A stretch of DNA of 41,848 nt, from positions 1 to 41,848 of the forward strand of contig JACPEA010000005.1 of assembly GCA_016183765.1 (NCBI GenBank), written 5' to 3'. Each line of letters opens with the position of its first letter. Position 1 is the stretch's first letter. Under the pieces are notes generated by a model that had not been told where the DNA came from, did not search any database, and was given only the letters and a program-made list of their open reading frames with translations. Below are positions 26,727 to 34,579 of this stretch, piece by piece. A program made the position numbers and the translations under genes. This DNA is from Bacteroidota bacterium (GTDB taxonomy: Bacteria > Bacteroidota > Bacteroidia > Chitinophagales > Chitinophagaceae).

Positions 26727-28034
26727 ATGAAAGCAAGAACCCTCAAGAAAGACAAGGTGAATATCATCACCCTCGGCTGCAGCAAGAACCTCGTGGATAG
26801 TGAAGTGCTGAGTGGCCAGCTGGCTGCCAATGATATTGCCGTAGTGCATGAGAATACCAAACTGGATCACAATATCTCGGTGATCAATACCTGTGGTTTT
26901 ATCGACAAAGCCAAGGAAGAAAGTATCAATACCATCCTGGACCAACTGGAACTGAAGCGGAGGGGTAAACTGGATAAAGTATACGTTACCGGCTGTTTAA
27001 GCGAACGCTACCGCGATGACCTGGAAAAAGAAATGCCCGAAGTGGATGCCTGGTTCGGTACCATGGAACTGCCCCTGATGCTGAAACAGTTCGATGCGGA
27101 TTATAAGAGTGAGTTGCTGGGAGAGCGTTTACTGAGCACCCCACGCCACTATGCCTACCTCAAGATCAGTGAAGGTTGTAACCGAACCTGTTCCTTCTGT
27201 GCCATCCCGCTGATGCGCGGCCAGCATATCAGTCGCCCGATAGCGGAACTGGTGGCCGAAGCCGAGAGCCTGGTAAAGAAAGGGGTGAAAGAGATCATGC
27301 TGATCGCTCAGGAACTAACCTATTATGGACTCGATATCTATAAAACAAGAGAGCTGCCCCGTTTATTGCATGCCCTGGCAGATGTGAAAGGTTTGGAATG
27401 GATCCGTCTGCACTATGCCTACCCCAGTAAGTTCCCGCTGGAGATACTGGATGTGATGCGTGAACGTGATAATATCTGCAAATACCTGGATATGCCCCTG
27501 CAGCATGCCAGCAACAATATGCTCAAAGCCATGCGCAGGAACATCACCCGCGAAGAAATGACCGAGCTGATCAAAACCATCCGCGAAAAGGTACCCGGTA
27601 TCTGTTTACGTACCACATTGATCGCCGGTTTCCCCGGTGAGACCGAGGCAGATGTACAGGAACTGAAAGAATTCCTGCAGGAACACCGCTTTGACCGTGT
27701 GGGTATTTTCCAGTACAGTCACGAAGAAAATACCTCCGCCCATGACCTGGTGGATGATGTACCCGCCGATACCAAGGCCGAACGCGCCCAGGAGATCATG
27801 GAAGTGCAGCAGGAGATCAGCTACGAAAAGAACCAGGAGAAGATCGGCAAAGTATTCAAAGTGCTTATCGATAAAAAAGAAGCCGGCCGTTACCTCGGCC
27901 GAACAGAGTTCGATAGCGTGGAGGTAGATAATGAAGTGGTCATCCATTCCACCAAAAAAATCCCCATCGGGGAATTTGTGCAGGTAAAAATCACCAAAGC
28001 ATACGATTATGACCTGGAAGGGGAAGCAATTTAA
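26727..28034 (+). CDS. rimO: Ribosomal protein S12 methylthiotransferase RimO
   Basis: A 435-residue radical SAM methylthiotransferase that adds a methylthio group to the conserved aspartate of ribosomal protein S12. The N-terminal UPF0004 domain holds the auxiliary cluster cysteines C18 (LGCSKN), C56 (NTCGF) and C90 (VTGC). The radical SAM cluster is C151-x3-C155-x2-C158 (CNRTCSFC). A TRAM domain ends the protein (KVLIDKKEAGRYLGRTEFDS ... VQVKITKAYDYDLEGE). SxGCxRxCSFCAIP-type context and length separate RimO from MiaB. The gene is followed immediately by octamer repeats. Confidence 0.96.
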   Translation: MKARTLKKDKVNIITLGCSKNLVDSEVLSGQLAANDIAVVHENTKLDHNISVINTCGFIDKAKEESINTILDQLELKRRGKLDKVYVTGCLSERYRDDLEKEMPEVDAWFGTMELPLMLKQFDADYKSELLGERLLSTPRHYAYLKISEGCNRTCSFCAIPLMRGQHISRPIAELVAEAESLVKKGVKEIMLIAQELTYYGLDIYKTRELPRLLHALADVKGLEWIRLHYAYPSKFPLEILDVMRERDNICKYLDMPLQHASNNMLKAMRRNITREEMTELIKTIREKVPGICLRTTLIAGFPGETEADVQELKEFLQEHRFDRVGIFQYSHEENTSAHDLVDDVPADTKAERAQEIMEVQQEISYEKNQEKIGKVFKVLIDKKEAGRYLGRTEFDSVEVDNEVVIHSTKKIPIGEFVQVKITKAYDYDLEGEAI

Positions 28035-28081
28035 TGAGTGAATGAGTGGATGAGTGAATGAGTGAATGATAGGATGGATAA
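28034..28081 (+). repeat. Octamer-period tract starting at the rimO stop codon
   Basis: Six 8-base units (ATGAGTGA, ATGAGTGG, ATGATAGG and similar) begin on the last base of the rimO TAA. The complementary arm is at 28143-28182, so the two can form a long stem around about 60 bp. Confidence 0.7.
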
Positions 28082-28297
28082 GGAGGCCATGTAAAGGATA
28101 TTATTTATTTTGTCTCTGTATTTGAAATGACTCAAAACAAACCATTCACTCATCCTATCATTCACTCATTCACTCATTAATTGATAGAATGGATAAGGAT
28201 GCCATGTAAAGGATATTATTTATCTTGTCTCTGTATTTGAATTAATTCAAAACAAACCATTCACTCATCCTATCATTCACTCATTCACTCATTAATT
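28068..28297. repeat. 115-bp tandem direct duplication
   Basis: Unit 1 (28068-28182) and unit 2 (28183-28297) have the same length and differ at only a handful of bases. Each contains GGATAAGG, GCCATGTAAAGGATATTATT, TGTCTCTGTATTTGAA, CAAAACAAACCATTCACTCA and a block of five CATTCACT-type octamers ending CATTAATT. The second copy ends 4 bp before the start codon of the next gene. Any promoter inside the unit is therefore present twice. Confidence 0.9.
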
Positions 28298-28301
28298 CTC
28301 C

Positions 28302-29225
28302 ATGTCTATCGATTGGAAAGGCGTTTTCCCGGCAATTACTACCAAATTCACCGACAAGGATCAACTGGATCTTGTTTTGTTTGAGAAGAACCTGAATGCC
28401 CAGCTGGATGCGGGTGTGAACGGGATCATTCTTGGTGGCACCCTGGGGGAAGCCAGTGTGTTGAGTAATTCGGAAAAAGAGATCCTGGTAAAATTCACCA
28501 TAGAAAAAGTAGCCGGCAGGGTACCGGTGGTATTGAATATTGCGGAAGGCAGTACACGGGAGGCATTACAGCAGGCAGCTTATGCCCAAGCCTGGGGTGC
28601 ACAGGGCATCATGCTGCTGCCCCCGATGCGTTATAAGACCGATCATCGCGAAACGGTCGCTTATTTTAGTACCATAGCCCAAGCTACCGATCTTCCCATC
28701 ATGATCTATAACAACCCTGTGGATTATAAGATCGATGTAACGCCGGACATGTTCGAAGACCCTACGGTATACAGTAATATACAGGCCATCAAAGAATCCA
28801 CCCGCGATGTGACCAATGTTACCAGGCTGATCAACCGCTTTGGTGACAGGTACAGCATCCTTTGTGGTGTGGATACCCTGGCCATGGAAGAAATGTTACT
28901 TGGCGCCAACGGCTGGGTGGCCGGACTGGTCTGTGCGTTTCCGAGAGAAACCGTGGCCATTTACCGGCTGGTAAAAGCGGGACATATAACAGAAGCCACA
29001 GCCATTTACCGCTGGTTCATGCCATTGCTGGAACTGGATATCCATCCCAAACTGGTGCAATACATCAAACTGGCCGAAACACAGGCGGGCATAGGATCGG
29101 AAACGGTTCGTCCACCCCGGCTGCCACTGGTGGGCGAAGAACGGGAGCGGGTGTTGAACGTGATACAAAAGGGTATAGCCACCAGGCCCGTATTACCCGA
29201 ATATTTACAACTCAGCGAATCATGA
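28302..29225 (+). CDS. DHDPS-family 1-pyrroline-4-hydroxy-2-carboxylate deaminase (probable)
   Basis: A 307-residue class I aldolase-fold protein of the dihydrodipicolinate synthase family. K164 in QAIKEST is the Schiff-base lysine, and Y136 lies in IMIYNNPVDY. GGTLGEASVL is the substrate carboxylate loop (GGTxGE). True DapA is unlikely because of the context: the next gene, overlapping by 4 bp, is an aldehyde dehydrogenase, and a proline racemase-like epimerase and a D-amino-acid dehydrogenase follow. In the trans-4-hydroxyproline pathway this family deaminates pyrroline-4-hydroxy-2-carboxylate to 2-oxoglutarate semialdehyde. The exact substrate is inferred from the cluster. Confidence 0.85.
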   Translation: MSIDWKGVFPAITTKFTDKDQLDLVLFEKNLNAQLDAGVNGIILGGTLGEASVLSNSEKEILVKFTIEKVAGRVPVVLNIAEGSTREALQQAAYAQAWGAQGIMLLPPMRYKTDHRETVAYFSTIAQATDLPIMIYNNPVDYKIDVTPDMFEDPTVYSNIQAIKESTRDVTNVTRLINRFGDRYSILCGVDTLAMEEMLLGANGWVAGLVCAFPRETVAIYRLVKAGHITEATAIYRWFMPLLELDIHPKLVQYIKLAETQAGIGSETVRPPRLPLVGEERERVLNVIQKGIATRPVLPEYLQLSES

Positions 29226-30688
29226 TACAGCCGGTACCGATAGACCAGGTGATGCAACAGGCGGCAGCTGCTTTTCTGCCTTATCAGAGAACAAGTGCAG
29301 AACAGAAAGCCCTTTTCCTGGAAGCGATCGCCAGCAATATAGAAGCATTGGGTGATGCATTGATAACGCAGGCCTCTGCAGAAACCAACCTGCCGGCAGC
29401 CCGGTTGAATGGTGAACGTGGCAGAACTACTTTTCAGTTACGCATGTTTGCCCAGATGCTGCGTGAAGGCAGTTGGGTAGAAGCTACCATCGACGAAGCC
29501 ATCCCGGATAAAAATCCTCCCCGACCTGATATCCGTAAGATGTTGCAGCCGCTTGGCCCGGTGGTGGTATTCGGTGCCAGTAATTTCCCTTTTGCCTATT
29601 CAACAGCTGGTGGAGATACAGCAAGTGCCTTGGCTGCCGGTTGCCCGGTAGTGGTCAAAGCACACCCCGCACACCTGCAGACATCGGTGATGGTGGCAGA
29701 TGCTATTTCGGAAGCCATCAATAGTACGGGGATGCCTGCACATACATTTCAGCATCTGACCGATGCTTCTTTTGAAGCCGGCAAAGCGCTGGTACAACAC
29801 CCGCATACCGCTGCGGTCGGATTCACCGGTTCTTTTACCGGGGGAAAAGCTTTGTATGATTATGCTGCGGCACGTAAAAATCCGATTCCTGTGTTTGCGG
29901 AGATGGGAAGCATCAACCCGGTCATCTTTTTACCAGAGATACTGTCCACCCAGTCCGAACAACTGGCCAGGCAATATGCCGCTTCCATCAGTCTGGGTAT
30001 GGGGCAGTTCTGTACCAATCCTGGGTTACTGATAGCGATCGAAGGTGAGGGATTAGAATCTTTTCTCCGGCATCTGGCATTGGAGATCAGTACGGTGATA
30101 CCCACAAAAATGCTGCATGCCGGCATTCACCAGGCATATTATACCAAAATGAAGGCAGCACTGGCTGAAAAAGGTGTACAGCTACTGGCACAGTCTGCAG
30201 CTATACCCCGGGCGTTGGAAGCACATCCTGCTGTTGCTATGGTAAGCGGTGAGCTGTTCCTGCAACACCCTTTATTACACGAAGAAGTATTCGGTCCTTA
30301 CTCGCTGATGGTGATCTGCCGGAACGAAAAGGAACTGGAAACCGTTTGGCGCTCAGTGGCCGGACAGCTGACCACGAGTATCATGGGAACCGATGCAGAT
30401 CTCACTGCCCATCGTTCCCTGTTGGAGATAGCGCCTTCCATTGCCGGAAGGATCGTATTCAACGGTGTACCTACCGGTGTGGAAGTTTGTCCTGCCATGG
30501 TCCATGGCGGTCCTTTCCCCGCATCCACCGATAGCCGGTTTACCGCAGTGGGGATACAGGCTGTGAAAAGATGGGTACGTCCGGTATGTTACCAGAATTG
30601 TCCCGATGCTTTATTGCCCGAAGCATTGCAACGGTATAATCCATTAGGGCTATGGCGTCTGGTGAACAACGAATGGTCAATCAGATAA
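29222..30688 (+). CDS. Aldehyde dehydrogenase, probable 2-oxoglutarate semialdehyde dehydrogenase
   Basis: 488 residues from the ATG at 29222, which overlaps the deaminase stop as ATGA; the frame is open much further upstream but only as a shadow of that gene. Motifs are FGASNFPFAYSTAGGDTASA (cofactor strand), VVKAHPAH, GFTGS, the general-base Glu in FAEMGSINPV, and the catalytic Cys in GQFCTNPG. The sequence type is the NADP-dependent semialdehyde branch (2,5-dioxovalerate dehydrogenase). In the hydroxyproline pathway it converts 2-oxoglutarate semialdehyde to 2-oxoglutarate. It converges with the sterol desaturase gene. Confidence 0.9.
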   Translation: MIQPVPIDQVMQQAAAAFLPYQRTSAEQKALFLEAIASNIEALGDALITQASAETNLPAARLNGERGRTTFQLRMFAQMLREGSWVEATIDEAIPDKNPPRPDIRKMLQPLGPVVVFGASNFPFAYSTAGGDTASALAAGCPVVVKAHPAHLQTSVMVADAISEAINSTGMPAHTFQHLTDASFEAGKALVQHPHTAAVGFTGSFTGGKALYDYAAARKNPIPVFAEMGSINPVIFLPEILSTQSEQLARQYAASISLGMGQFCTNPGLLIAIEGEGLESFLRHLALEISTVIPTKMLHAGIHQAYYTKMKAALAEKGVQLLAQSAAIPRALEAHPAVAMVSGELFLQHPLLHEEVFGPYSLMVICRNEKELETVWRSVAGQLTTSIMGTDADLTAHRSLLEIAPSIAGRIVFNGVPTGVEVCPAMVHGGPFPASTDSRFTAVGIQAVKRWVRPVCYQNCPDALLPEALQRYNPLGLWRLVNNEWSIR

Positions 30689-30715
30689 CAGGTAGGCAAA
30701 AACAAAACAGGGCAA

Positions 30716-31987
30716 TCAATAATTACCCGTCATTGCCAGTTGCTGTCTTGGTTCGGTGATGCAGAAATAAAAGGCCACCGCTACAGATAGCAGAAAATAG
30801 CCAATAAATACCAGGTTAAGATCGCCCAGGTGTTGGGTAATACCAAACCAGTCTTTGTAATAATACAATATGCCAACCCCTGATGCAGAACTGGCCAGCT
30901 GCCATAACCAGGCATTGGGGTACTTGTCCATCAGTTCGGTATAGGCATAGATGTATAAGAAAATAAATGCGCCATAAACAAACATGGCCGGGCTTCCGAT
31001 CTCTGCAATATGCGCAAAGAAATAACTGATCAGCAATAGCGCCACACTCAATTCTATCCAGGCCCAGGCGATAAAACCCTTTGAGGCAGGGGTTTCATAT
31101 TTCTCAAAACGATACACGTTTTCGATCTTGTATACCGGGTATTTTTCTGCCACATCTGCCGGTCTCCAGCCGGTAGGCATGAACCAGATCCGGAACTTAT
31201 CCCGCAAGTGCCTGGCATGCCAGGCATCTTTGATCATGAGCCACAGGTGTATAAAGTTGATCTTGATCGGGTTCCAGGTCTGCACCGGACGGGTAATGCC
31301 GTATACTGCCGGCACATCGGGTAACTCTTCCTGGTAAGTGCCGAACAGTTTGTCCCAGAAAATAAAGATCTGCCCATAGTTCTTATCCAGGTATTCCGGG
31401 TTAATGGCATGGTGCACCCGGTGATGGGAAGGGGTAACGATGATCTTCTCCAGGAATCCCATCCTGTTGATATGCTGGGTATGATACCAGAACTGTGCAA
31501 ACAGGTGCAGTGGAGCCACCACTGCAATGACTGTTGCGGGAACACCCAGTAAAGCAGCAGGCAGTAAAAAAATGGTGAACACGCGGAATACGGTAGAGAT
31601 ACTTTGTCGTAACGCACAAGCCAGGTTGTAATCCTCGCTGCTATGGTGTATGATATGTGCGTTCCAGAAAAAATTGTATTCATGGTCGAGGCGGTGTACC
31701 CAGTAACCGGAAAGGTCCAGCACCAGGAAAGCAATGATATACAGCAGTACGGACGACTGTACATGCACAATGGCCAGGTGTTCCACCATCCATCCGTAAC
31801 TGATGATGGCAATGCTGAGTCCCAGTACGTCTTTTATGGTGTTGGTGATGCCGGAACTCAGACTGGAGATCATGTCGAGGTGCCGGACCGTATCTTTCCC
31901 CTTGCGCCAGCCCCACCATTTTTCGAACAGGACCAGTGCCAGGAAGGCCGGCATGGCGATCAATAGTATTTTTCCGTAAGTTTCCAT
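30716..31987 (-). CDS. Sterol desaturase / fatty acid hydroxylase superfamily membrane protein
   Basis: A 423-residue integral membrane di-iron enzyme. The histidine clusters are HRLDH (98-102), HIIHH (111-115), H169 with H172 (HTQH) and HHRVHH (188-193), the eight-His arrangement of this superfamily. The N-terminal half has at least four hydrophobic segments. The C-terminal 130 residues add three more (VALLLISYFFAHI, FVYGAFIFLYIYAYT, LVFIGYFLLSVAVAFYF), giving a longer protein than minimal members. It likely hydroxylates or desaturates a lipid; the substrate is unknown. It lies on the opposite strand inside the hydroxyproline gene set and seems unrelated to it. Confidence 0.9.
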   Translation of the reverse strand: METYGKILLIAMPAFLALVLFEKWWGWRKGKDTVRHLDMISSLSSGITNTIKDVLGLSIAIISYGWMVEHLAIVHVQSSVLLYIIAFLVLDLSGYWVHRLDHEYNFFWNAHIIHHSSEDYNLACALRQSISTVFRVFTIFLLPAALLGVPATVIAVVAPLHLFAQFWYHTQHINRMGFLEKIIVTPSHHRVHHAINPEYLDKNYGQIFIFWDKLFGTYQEELPDVPAVYGITRPVQTWNPIKINFIHLWLMIKDAWHARHLRDKFRIWFMPTGWRPADVAEKYPVYKIENVYRFEKYETPASKGFIAWAWIELSVALLLISYFFAHIAEIGSPAMFVYGAFIFLYIYAYTELMDKYPNAWLWQLASSASGVGILYYYKDWFGITQHLGDLNLVFIGYFLLSVAVAFYFCITEPRQQLAMTGNY

Positions 31988-32063
31988 AGAGCAATCGTAT
32001 CATGAATATAAAGAAAACGGCTAATTTTCCACTATAGCAGCCATTAAATTAACTGTACCCCGT

Positions 32064-33113
32064 ATGTTAACCAATCCCATCCCTTATACTATGCCCTCGC
32101 CAGGTCATTTAAGCGGGTCTGTTTTTTCCTGTATCGATGCTCATACCTGCGGGAACCCGGTCCGGGTTGTAGCTGTGGGTGGTCCGGCATTGGAAGGCAG
32201 TACCATGAGTGAAAAACGACAGCATTTTTTACGCGAGTACGATTGGATACGAAAAGGATTGATGTTCGAACCCCGGGGCCATGATATGATGAGCGGGAGT
32301 ATCCTGTATCCTCCGCACGACCCTGCCAATGATGTGGCGGTATTGTTCATTGAAACCAGTGGTTGTTTACCCATGTGCGGACATGGCACCATCGGAACCA
32401 TCACCATTGCTATTGAGGAAGGGCTGATACAGCCAAAAACGCCCGGAGTGGTATTGATGGAAGCACCGGCGGGCCTGGTACGGATCAGTTACCGGCAGGA
32501 AGGGAAAAAAGTGACGGCCGTAAAACTGACCAATGTTGCCGCTTACCTGGCTGCAGAAAGTCTTACGGTGGATTGCCCGGAACTGGGCACTCTTACCATT
32601 GATGTAGCGTACGGAGGTAATTTTTATGCGATCGTGGATGTACAACCCAACTTTGCCGGCCTGGAACAGTATCCGGCCGATCAACTGATTGCCTGGGCCA
32701 GGGAATTGCGGAAACGGATCAATGCCCAATACAGTTTTGTTCACCCGGATGATCCTACTATCCATGGATGTTCACATATTCTCTGGACCGGATCTGTACT
32801 GGACCCCACATCTTCGGCACGTAATGCGGTCTTTTATGGCGATAAAGCCATTGACCGCTCGCCCTGCGGCACAGGTACTTCTGCCCGTATGGCGCAGTGG
32901 TATGCCAAAGGCAAACTGAAGGAAGGGGATATTTTTATCCATGAAAGCATCATCGGATCCAAATTCACCGGAAGGGTGGAAAAGCTCACCGAAGTAGGGG
33001 GTAAACCCGCCATCATCCCCAGCGTGGAAGGATGGGCCAGGATCTATGGATATAACACCATTTCCATCGATAAAAACGATGACCCGTATGCGTTCGGGTT
33101 CCAGGTGGTGTAG
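32064..33113 (+). CDS. Proline racemase family: 4-hydroxyproline 2-epimerase (probable)
   Basis: 349 residues. Both catalytic cysteines are present: C105 in LPMCGHGTIG and C268 in SPCGTGTSA. This identifies a racemase/epimerase rather than the dehydratase branch, where one position is Thr. The N-terminus (CIDAHTCGNPVRVV) is also characteristic. An alternative ATG at 32091 would shorten it by nine residues. It should interconvert trans-4-hydroxy-L-proline and cis-4-hydroxy-D-proline. The flanking D-amino-acid dehydrogenase, deaminase and aldehyde dehydrogenase complete the pathway, which argues for hydroxyproline over proline as substrate. Confidence 0.9.
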   Translation: MLTNPIPYTMPSPGHLSGSVFSCIDAHTCGNPVRVVAVGGPALEGSTMSEKRQHFLREYDWIRKGLMFEPRGHDMMSGSILYPPHDPANDVAVLFIETSGCLPMCGHGTIGTITIAIEEGLIQPKTPGVVLMEAPAGLVRISYRQEGKKVTAVKLTNVAAYLAAESLTVDCPELGTLTIDVAYGGNFYAIVDVQPNFAGLEQYPADQLIAWARELRKRINAQYSFVHPDDPTIHGCSHILWTGSVLDPTSSARNAVFYGDKAIDRSPCGTGTSARMAQWYAKGKLKEGDIFIHESIIGSKFTGRVEKLTEVGGKPAIIPSVEGWARIYGYNTISIDKNDDPYAFGFQVV

Positions 33114-33123
33114 ATTGTAGATA

Positions 33124-33211
33124 ATGAGTGAATGATAGTATGATAGAATGATAGAATGTGTTGAAGAAATCCCCCTTACCATTCTATCATACTATCATTC
33201 TATCATTAATA
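33124..33211. repeat. Octamer tracts forming a perfect 20-bp inverted repeat
   Basis: Four ATGATAGA-type units (33124-33155) face four CATTCTAT-type units (33180-33211). The stretch AATGATAGTATGATAGAATG at 33131-33150 is exactly complementary to 33180-33199 around 29 bp. It occupies the gap between the epimerase and the D-amino-acid dehydrogenase genes. A transcript could fold it into a long AU-rich stem. Confidence 0.8.
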
Positions 33212-33254
33212 ATTGCGAATTAATCGCGAATTTTGTGTTTTAAATAGATCGGAT

Positions 33255-34505
33255 ATGAAAGTAGTCGTTATCGGTGGCGGAATTGTAGGATTGAGCAGCG
33301 CGTATTTTTTGCAACAGAGCGGACATGAAGTGACGGTGATCGATAAAACGGATATGTCGTCCAACTGCTCCTATGGCAATGCGGGATATGTTTGTCCCAG
33401 CCATTTTGTACCCCTGGCAACACCCGGCATTGTGCAACAGGGTTTGAAGTTAATGTGGAACCCGCGCAGCCCTTTTTATGTGCAGCCAAGGTTAAGCTGG
33501 AGCCTGATAGACTGGGGTATGAAGTTCATGAAGACCGCGACCCCGGAACATGTAGAGCGTTCCGCTATTCCATTACGGGACATTGCAGTGATCAGTAAGA
33601 AAGCTTACGAGGACTGGACAGAGTTGCCACAGTTTCAGTTTGCTTATGAGCGGAAAGGATTACTGGAGATATTTCAGACCGATACCGGTGGCAATCATGC
33701 CAGACATATGATGGAGAAAGCCCACGAGCTGGGTTTGACCGATACCGTACTGTTGACAAAGGAGGAGTTGGATCAATTGGAGCCAAAAACGCGTATCAAC
33801 GCAAAAGGAGCACTGCATTTTAAATGTGATGCGCACCTGTATCCCAACAAGCTGATGCAACAATTGTTAGCAGATCTCAGGCAGAAAGGCGTTCGAATAT
33901 TGGTGAATGAAGCGGTGACCGGTTTTGAAAATGGTAATGGCCAGATCACCAAAGTGAAAACCATCAAAGGGGTATACGATGCGGATGCCATCGTACTATC
34001 CTCCGGCTCTTGGAGCCGCGAACTGGCTGCGATGATGGACATGAAGATACCGTTGGTTCCGGGCAGGGGATATTCTGTGACATTGGAAGATTCTCCATAC
34101 AAGCTCAAGCATCCCGCCGTATTGATCGAGGGGCGTGTAGCGCTGACGCCAATGGATGGTAACAAGATCCGTTTTGGGGGTACCATGGAGATCACTTCTA
34201 CCAATACGCCACCCAGGATGAACCGCGTAAAAGGTGTATTGGAAGCGGTAGAACGTTTTTTCCCCGATTTTAAAGTGCCGATGCCAACGATGGACAAGGT
34301 TTGGTATGGTTTCAGGCCTTGTTCGGCGGACGGTTTGCCCTACTTGGGCCGCACGCGTAAATGGAAAAATGTGGTGGTGGCAACAGGTCATGCCATGGTG
34401 GGACTTAGCCTGGGCGCCGGAACCGGTAAGATCGTGAATGAAATATTGAACGAAGAAACCTGCAGCATGGATATTACCCCGTTTGATCCCGACAGGTTCA
34501 GTTAG
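33255..34505 (+). CDS. FAD-dependent D-amino-acid dehydrogenase, probable D-hydroxyproline dehydrogenase
   Basis: 416 residues from MKVVVIGGGIVGL; the longer frame from 33213 adds 14 residues without family sequence. The FAD-binding motif is GGGIVGLSSAYFL with VTVIDKTD after strand 2. Family features of the DadA/DAO type follow: SNCSYGNAGYVCPSH, VPGRGYSV, GFRPCSADGLPYLG, and ATGHAMVGLSLGAGTGK near the end. It should oxidise cis-4-hydroxy-D-proline to pyrroline-4-hydroxy-2-carboxylate, passing electrons to the membrane chain. The substrate is inferred from the neighbouring epimerase; D-proline or D-alanine are alternatives. Confidence 0.88.
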   Translation: MKVVVIGGGIVGLSSAYFLQQSGHEVTVIDKTDMSSNCSYGNAGYVCPSHFVPLATPGIVQQGLKLMWNPRSPFYVQPRLSWSLIDWGMKFMKTATPEHVERSAIPLRDIAVISKKAYEDWTELPQFQFAYERKGLLEIFQTDTGGNHARHMMEKAHELGLTDTVLLTKEELDQLEPKTRINAKGALHFKCDAHLYPNKLMQQLLADLRQKGVRILVNEAVTGFENGNGQITKVKTIKGVYDADAIVLSSGSWSRELAAMMDMKIPLVPGRGYSVTLEDSPYKLKHPAVLIEGRVALTPMDGNKIRFGGTMEITSTNTPPRMNRVKGVLEAVERFFPDFKVPMPTMDKVWYGFRPCSADGLPYLGRTRKWKNVVVATGHAMVGLSLGAGTGKIVNEILNEETCSMDITPFDPDRFS

Positions 34506-34579
34506 GAACAACGCATTGGACAGGTCTAAATGATGAATGGATACCGCAGTATCCAGTAAATTGTATTTTTACCCATATT

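Noticed and set aside
28862..29221. Long N-terminal extension of the aldehyde dehydrogenase frame
   Set aside because: It is the +2 shadow of the deaminase gene; the ATGA-overlap start at 29222 matches the family length.
31234..31812. Minus-strand frame of 192 codons inside the sterol desaturase gene
   Set aside because: It overlaps the desaturase in another frame and is Cys/Ser/Thr-rich with no family pattern, typical of a shadow.
20387..33211. Octamer tracts as a CRISPR array
   Set aside because: The units are 8 bases with no spacers, scattered over several gaps, and no cas genes are present.
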